Of a stretch of DNA of 7,362 nt, positions 6,171-7,362 are shown in pieces (position 1 is the stretch's first letter; each line of letters starts with the position of its first letter). Source of the stretch: JASFRI01 sp050115015 (GTDB lineage Bacteria > Acidobacteriota > Polarisedimenticolia > CBDVAL01). The stretch is from the NCBI GenBank assembly GCA_050115015.1, contig JASFRI010000206.1, positions 1 through 7,362 of the forward strand, written 5' to 3'. The position numbers and the translations under genes were made by a program. The notes beneath the pieces are model-generated. The model was not told the origin of the DNA. It saw nothing but the letters and a program-made list of their open reading frames with translations, and did not search any database.

Positions 6171-7070
6171 ATGAGCGACTTCCGTCTGGATTTCACCGGC
6201 ATCGGCATCGCCAAATCCGGCACCACCTGGATCGCGAATGCCCTCGGCGAGCATCCGGCGATCTGCATGGCCTGGGGAAAGGAGACCAACTTCTTCCTCG
6301 AGCACCATCCTTCGGAGGACCTTCCGGTCCGGCGTCGCTTCTACGGCCAGTCCCACCACGAGGAGGGGCTGGGCTGGTACGAGAAGCTGTTCGCGCACCA
6401 CCAGCCCGGCCAGCTCCGCGGCGAGTTCAGCAACGCCTACATCTCGGACCCCGAGTCCGCGCGGCTGCTCCACGAGCACAACCCCGAGGTGAAGCTGCTG
6501 TGCTGCTTCCGCAACCCGGTGGAGATGATCTACGCGGCATACTACCAGCTCAGCCGCGTGCAGCCCCTCCCGGCGACGTTCGAGGAGACCCTCGCGAAAT
6601 ATCCCCGCTTCCTGGACTACGGGCGGTACCGCGAGAACCTGCAGCCGTTCCTGGACCGCTTCCCCCGGGAGCGCTTCCACTTCATGCTCCACGACGACAT
6701 GAAGGCGGACGCCGCCGGGCTCTACCGCGGGATCTGCGGATTCCTGGGCGTCGACCCGGAGTTTCGGCCGGAGGTGCTGAATCGCCGGGTGAACCCGCGG
6801 CGGGTCCTGCGCTACCGCTGGATCCGCGACCTCCGCTGCCGGATCAGCGGTGTGATGGGGAGCAGTTCCGCCATGCGGGCGGTGCGCAAGGGGCTGTTCC
6901 AGATCGGGGTCGGCGGGCTGGTCGTCCGGGCCTTCCGGCTGAACGAGCGGCCGGGAACGGTTCCTCCCCTCCAGCCCGAGACCCGGGCGCGTCTCGTGGC
7001 GGCCTACCGGGAGGGGAACGAGCGGCTCGGGGAGCTGCTCGGGCGGGACCTGTCGCACTGGAACGCCTGA
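6171..7070 (+). CDS. PAPS-dependent carbohydrate sulfotransferase (heparan sulfate/NodH-like)
   Basis: This predicted cytoplasmic enzyme of 299 residues moves a sulfuryl group from PAPS to a hydroxyl or amino group of a glycan. The 5'-phosphosulfate loop KSGTTWIANAL is at 15-25. KETNFF (37-42) matches the Lys-Glu-x-x-Phe-Phe element whose Glu (here E38) is the proposed base in heparan 3-O-sulfotransferases. CCFRNPVEMIYAAYYQ (111-126) aligns with the 3'-phosphate-binding segment: R114 is kept, but the usual Ser is Ala (A122). DYGRYRENL (149-157), FHFMLHDDMKAD (169-180) and FLGVD (191-195) are further family landmarks, and the C-terminal LQPETRARLVAAYREGN (267-283) is typical. No signal peptide or membrane segment is seen, so sulfation would occur before export, or on lipid-linked units. 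The ATG follows a modest purine-rich site (6162-6170). It is the last gene of the run. The acceptor sugar is unknown. Confidence 0.92.
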   Translation: MSDFRLDFTGIGIAKSGTTWIANALGEHPAICMAWGKETNFFLEHHPSEDLPVRRRFYGQSHHEEGLGWYEKLFAHHQPGQLRGEFSNAYISDPESARLLHEHNPEVKLLCCFRNPVEMIYAAYYQLSRVQPLPATFEETLAKYPRFLDYGRYRENLQPFLDRFPRERFHFMLHDDMKADAAGLYRGICGFLGVDPEFRPEVLNRRVNPRRVLRYRWIRDLRCRISGVMGSSSAMRAVRKGLFQIGVGGLVVRAFRLNERPGTVPPLQPETRARLVAAYREGNERLGELLGRDLSHWNA

Positions 7071-7362
7071 GGGGCTCCCGCGGCCGACGGTTCCGTGGGT
7101 CGACCCGTTGGGCCCTCGCGCCCGGGCGGCAGACGCTTCCGTTCCGCGACGGTGTACCTCCGGATGGGGCCGGGGCGCGACCTTCACCGTCCGCATCCGG
7201 ACCGTGGTCGTTCGCGGTGTCACGCTGCGTGACAGGTCCCGCGCGCTCCCCCCGTGGCCCCGAAGGCACAAATCGTCCAGAGCCCGCAGTTGCGTGAAGC
7301 GGCCCGACCGGCATGATCCCGGCAACAGCCCGCCGGCATGGCCGCCCCGCCGACGAGCCCCT
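7071..7362. other. Gene-poor end region after the sulfotransferase
   Basis: No frame on either strand here carries a recognisable domain or a start with a good ribosome-binding site. The open frames have the skewed Arg/Pro/Gly make-up typical of non-coding or antisense frames in GC-rich DNA. The stretch contains several inverted repeats: GGGTCGACCC at 7097-7106, a pair at 7146-7154/7185-7194, and the palindrome at 7218-7234. No T-tailed terminator is visible. It is most likely the spacer between this operon and the next gene beyond the window. Confidence 0.45.
7218..7234. promoter_or_regulatory. Perfect 17-base palindrome, possible operator
   Basis: TGTCACG at 7218-7224 is the exact reverse complement of CGTGACA at 7228-7234, with CTG between them. 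The symmetry and length suit a dimeric DNA-binding protein, such as an operator for a gene starting past the window edge. It could also form a small RNA hairpin. I do not recognise the half-site as that of a specific regulator. Confidence 0.4.

Noticed and set aside
7097..7106. GGGTCGACCC palindrome as an operator
   Set aside because: Ten-base self-complementary GC-rich words are expected by chance in such DNA, and nothing around it supports a role.
6074..7297. Long plus-strand open frame overlapping the end of the DUF3604 gene and the whole sulfotransferase gene
   Set aside because: It is out of frame with both well-supported proteins, is rich in Arg/Pro/Gly and shows no family motif.
3831..7325. 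Very long open frame on the minus strand (over 1,100 codons)
   Set aside because: It runs antisense to three well-supported genes, has an Arg/Pro/Gly/Val-rich low-complexity composition with no domain, and is the expected mirror of genes with G/C at third codon positions.
1..7362. Mobile element, CRISPR, PEP-CTERM/exosortase or RNA-gene signals
   Set aside because: I saw no transposase motifs, spaced direct repeats, exosortase residues, PEP-CTERM tails or tRNA/rRNA sequences in the window.

Overview
The window comes from a very GC-rich bacterial chromosome with strong G/C preference at third codon positions. It carries six genes, all on the + strand and closely packed. A Tat-exported protein, a Sec-exported glycosidase and a multi-spanning O-antigen ligase/polymerase-like protein make a Gram-negative-type envelope likely, but nothing here fixes the phylum. 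There are no rRNA or tRNA genes, insertion sequences, integrases or CRISPR repeats.

Layout. Bases 1-551 are the 3' part of a GT-B family 4 glycosyltransferase whose start lies outside the window. It overlaps by four bases (GTGA) a NodB-type polysaccharide deacetylase (548-1381). A 135-base gap follows, containing a convincing sigma70-type promoter (1406-1434) and an AT-richer leader. A second run of genes then begins: a secreted clan-A (GH39-like) glycoside hydrolase (start 1517), an O-antigen ligase/Wzy-like membrane protein (3162), a Tat-exported DUF3604/PHP-like putative metal-dependent hydrolase (4662) and a PAPS-dependent sulfotransferase (6171-7070). Gaps inside this run are 16, 15 and 45 bases, consistent with one transcript. 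The last 292 bases (7071-7362) hold no gene I can support, but do contain a clean 17-base palindrome.

How the genes may work together (inference). This looks like part of a surface or exopolysaccharide locus. The glycosyltransferase helps build the repeat unit, and the deacetylase unmasks amino groups. The Wzy/WaaL-like protein polymerises or ligates the chain. The exported glycosidase trims or edits it, as PslG does in the Psl system, and the sulfotransferase adds sulfate. The DUF3604 protein is the least understood member and probably acts on the product outside the cytoplasm. Flippase, priming transferase, chain-length and export genes are not in the window, so the pathway type cannot be settled.

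Most notable observations: (i) the pairing of a Tat-exported PHP-like enzyme with a sulfotransferase in a polysaccharide operon; (ii) two C8 tracts, one in the promoter spacer and one near the 5' end of the polymerase-like gene, either of which could permit phase variation; (iii) departures from family consensus in the polymerase/ligase (Gln in the usual His-Asn motif) and in the sulfotransferase (Ala where the 3'-phosphate-binding Ser is expected).
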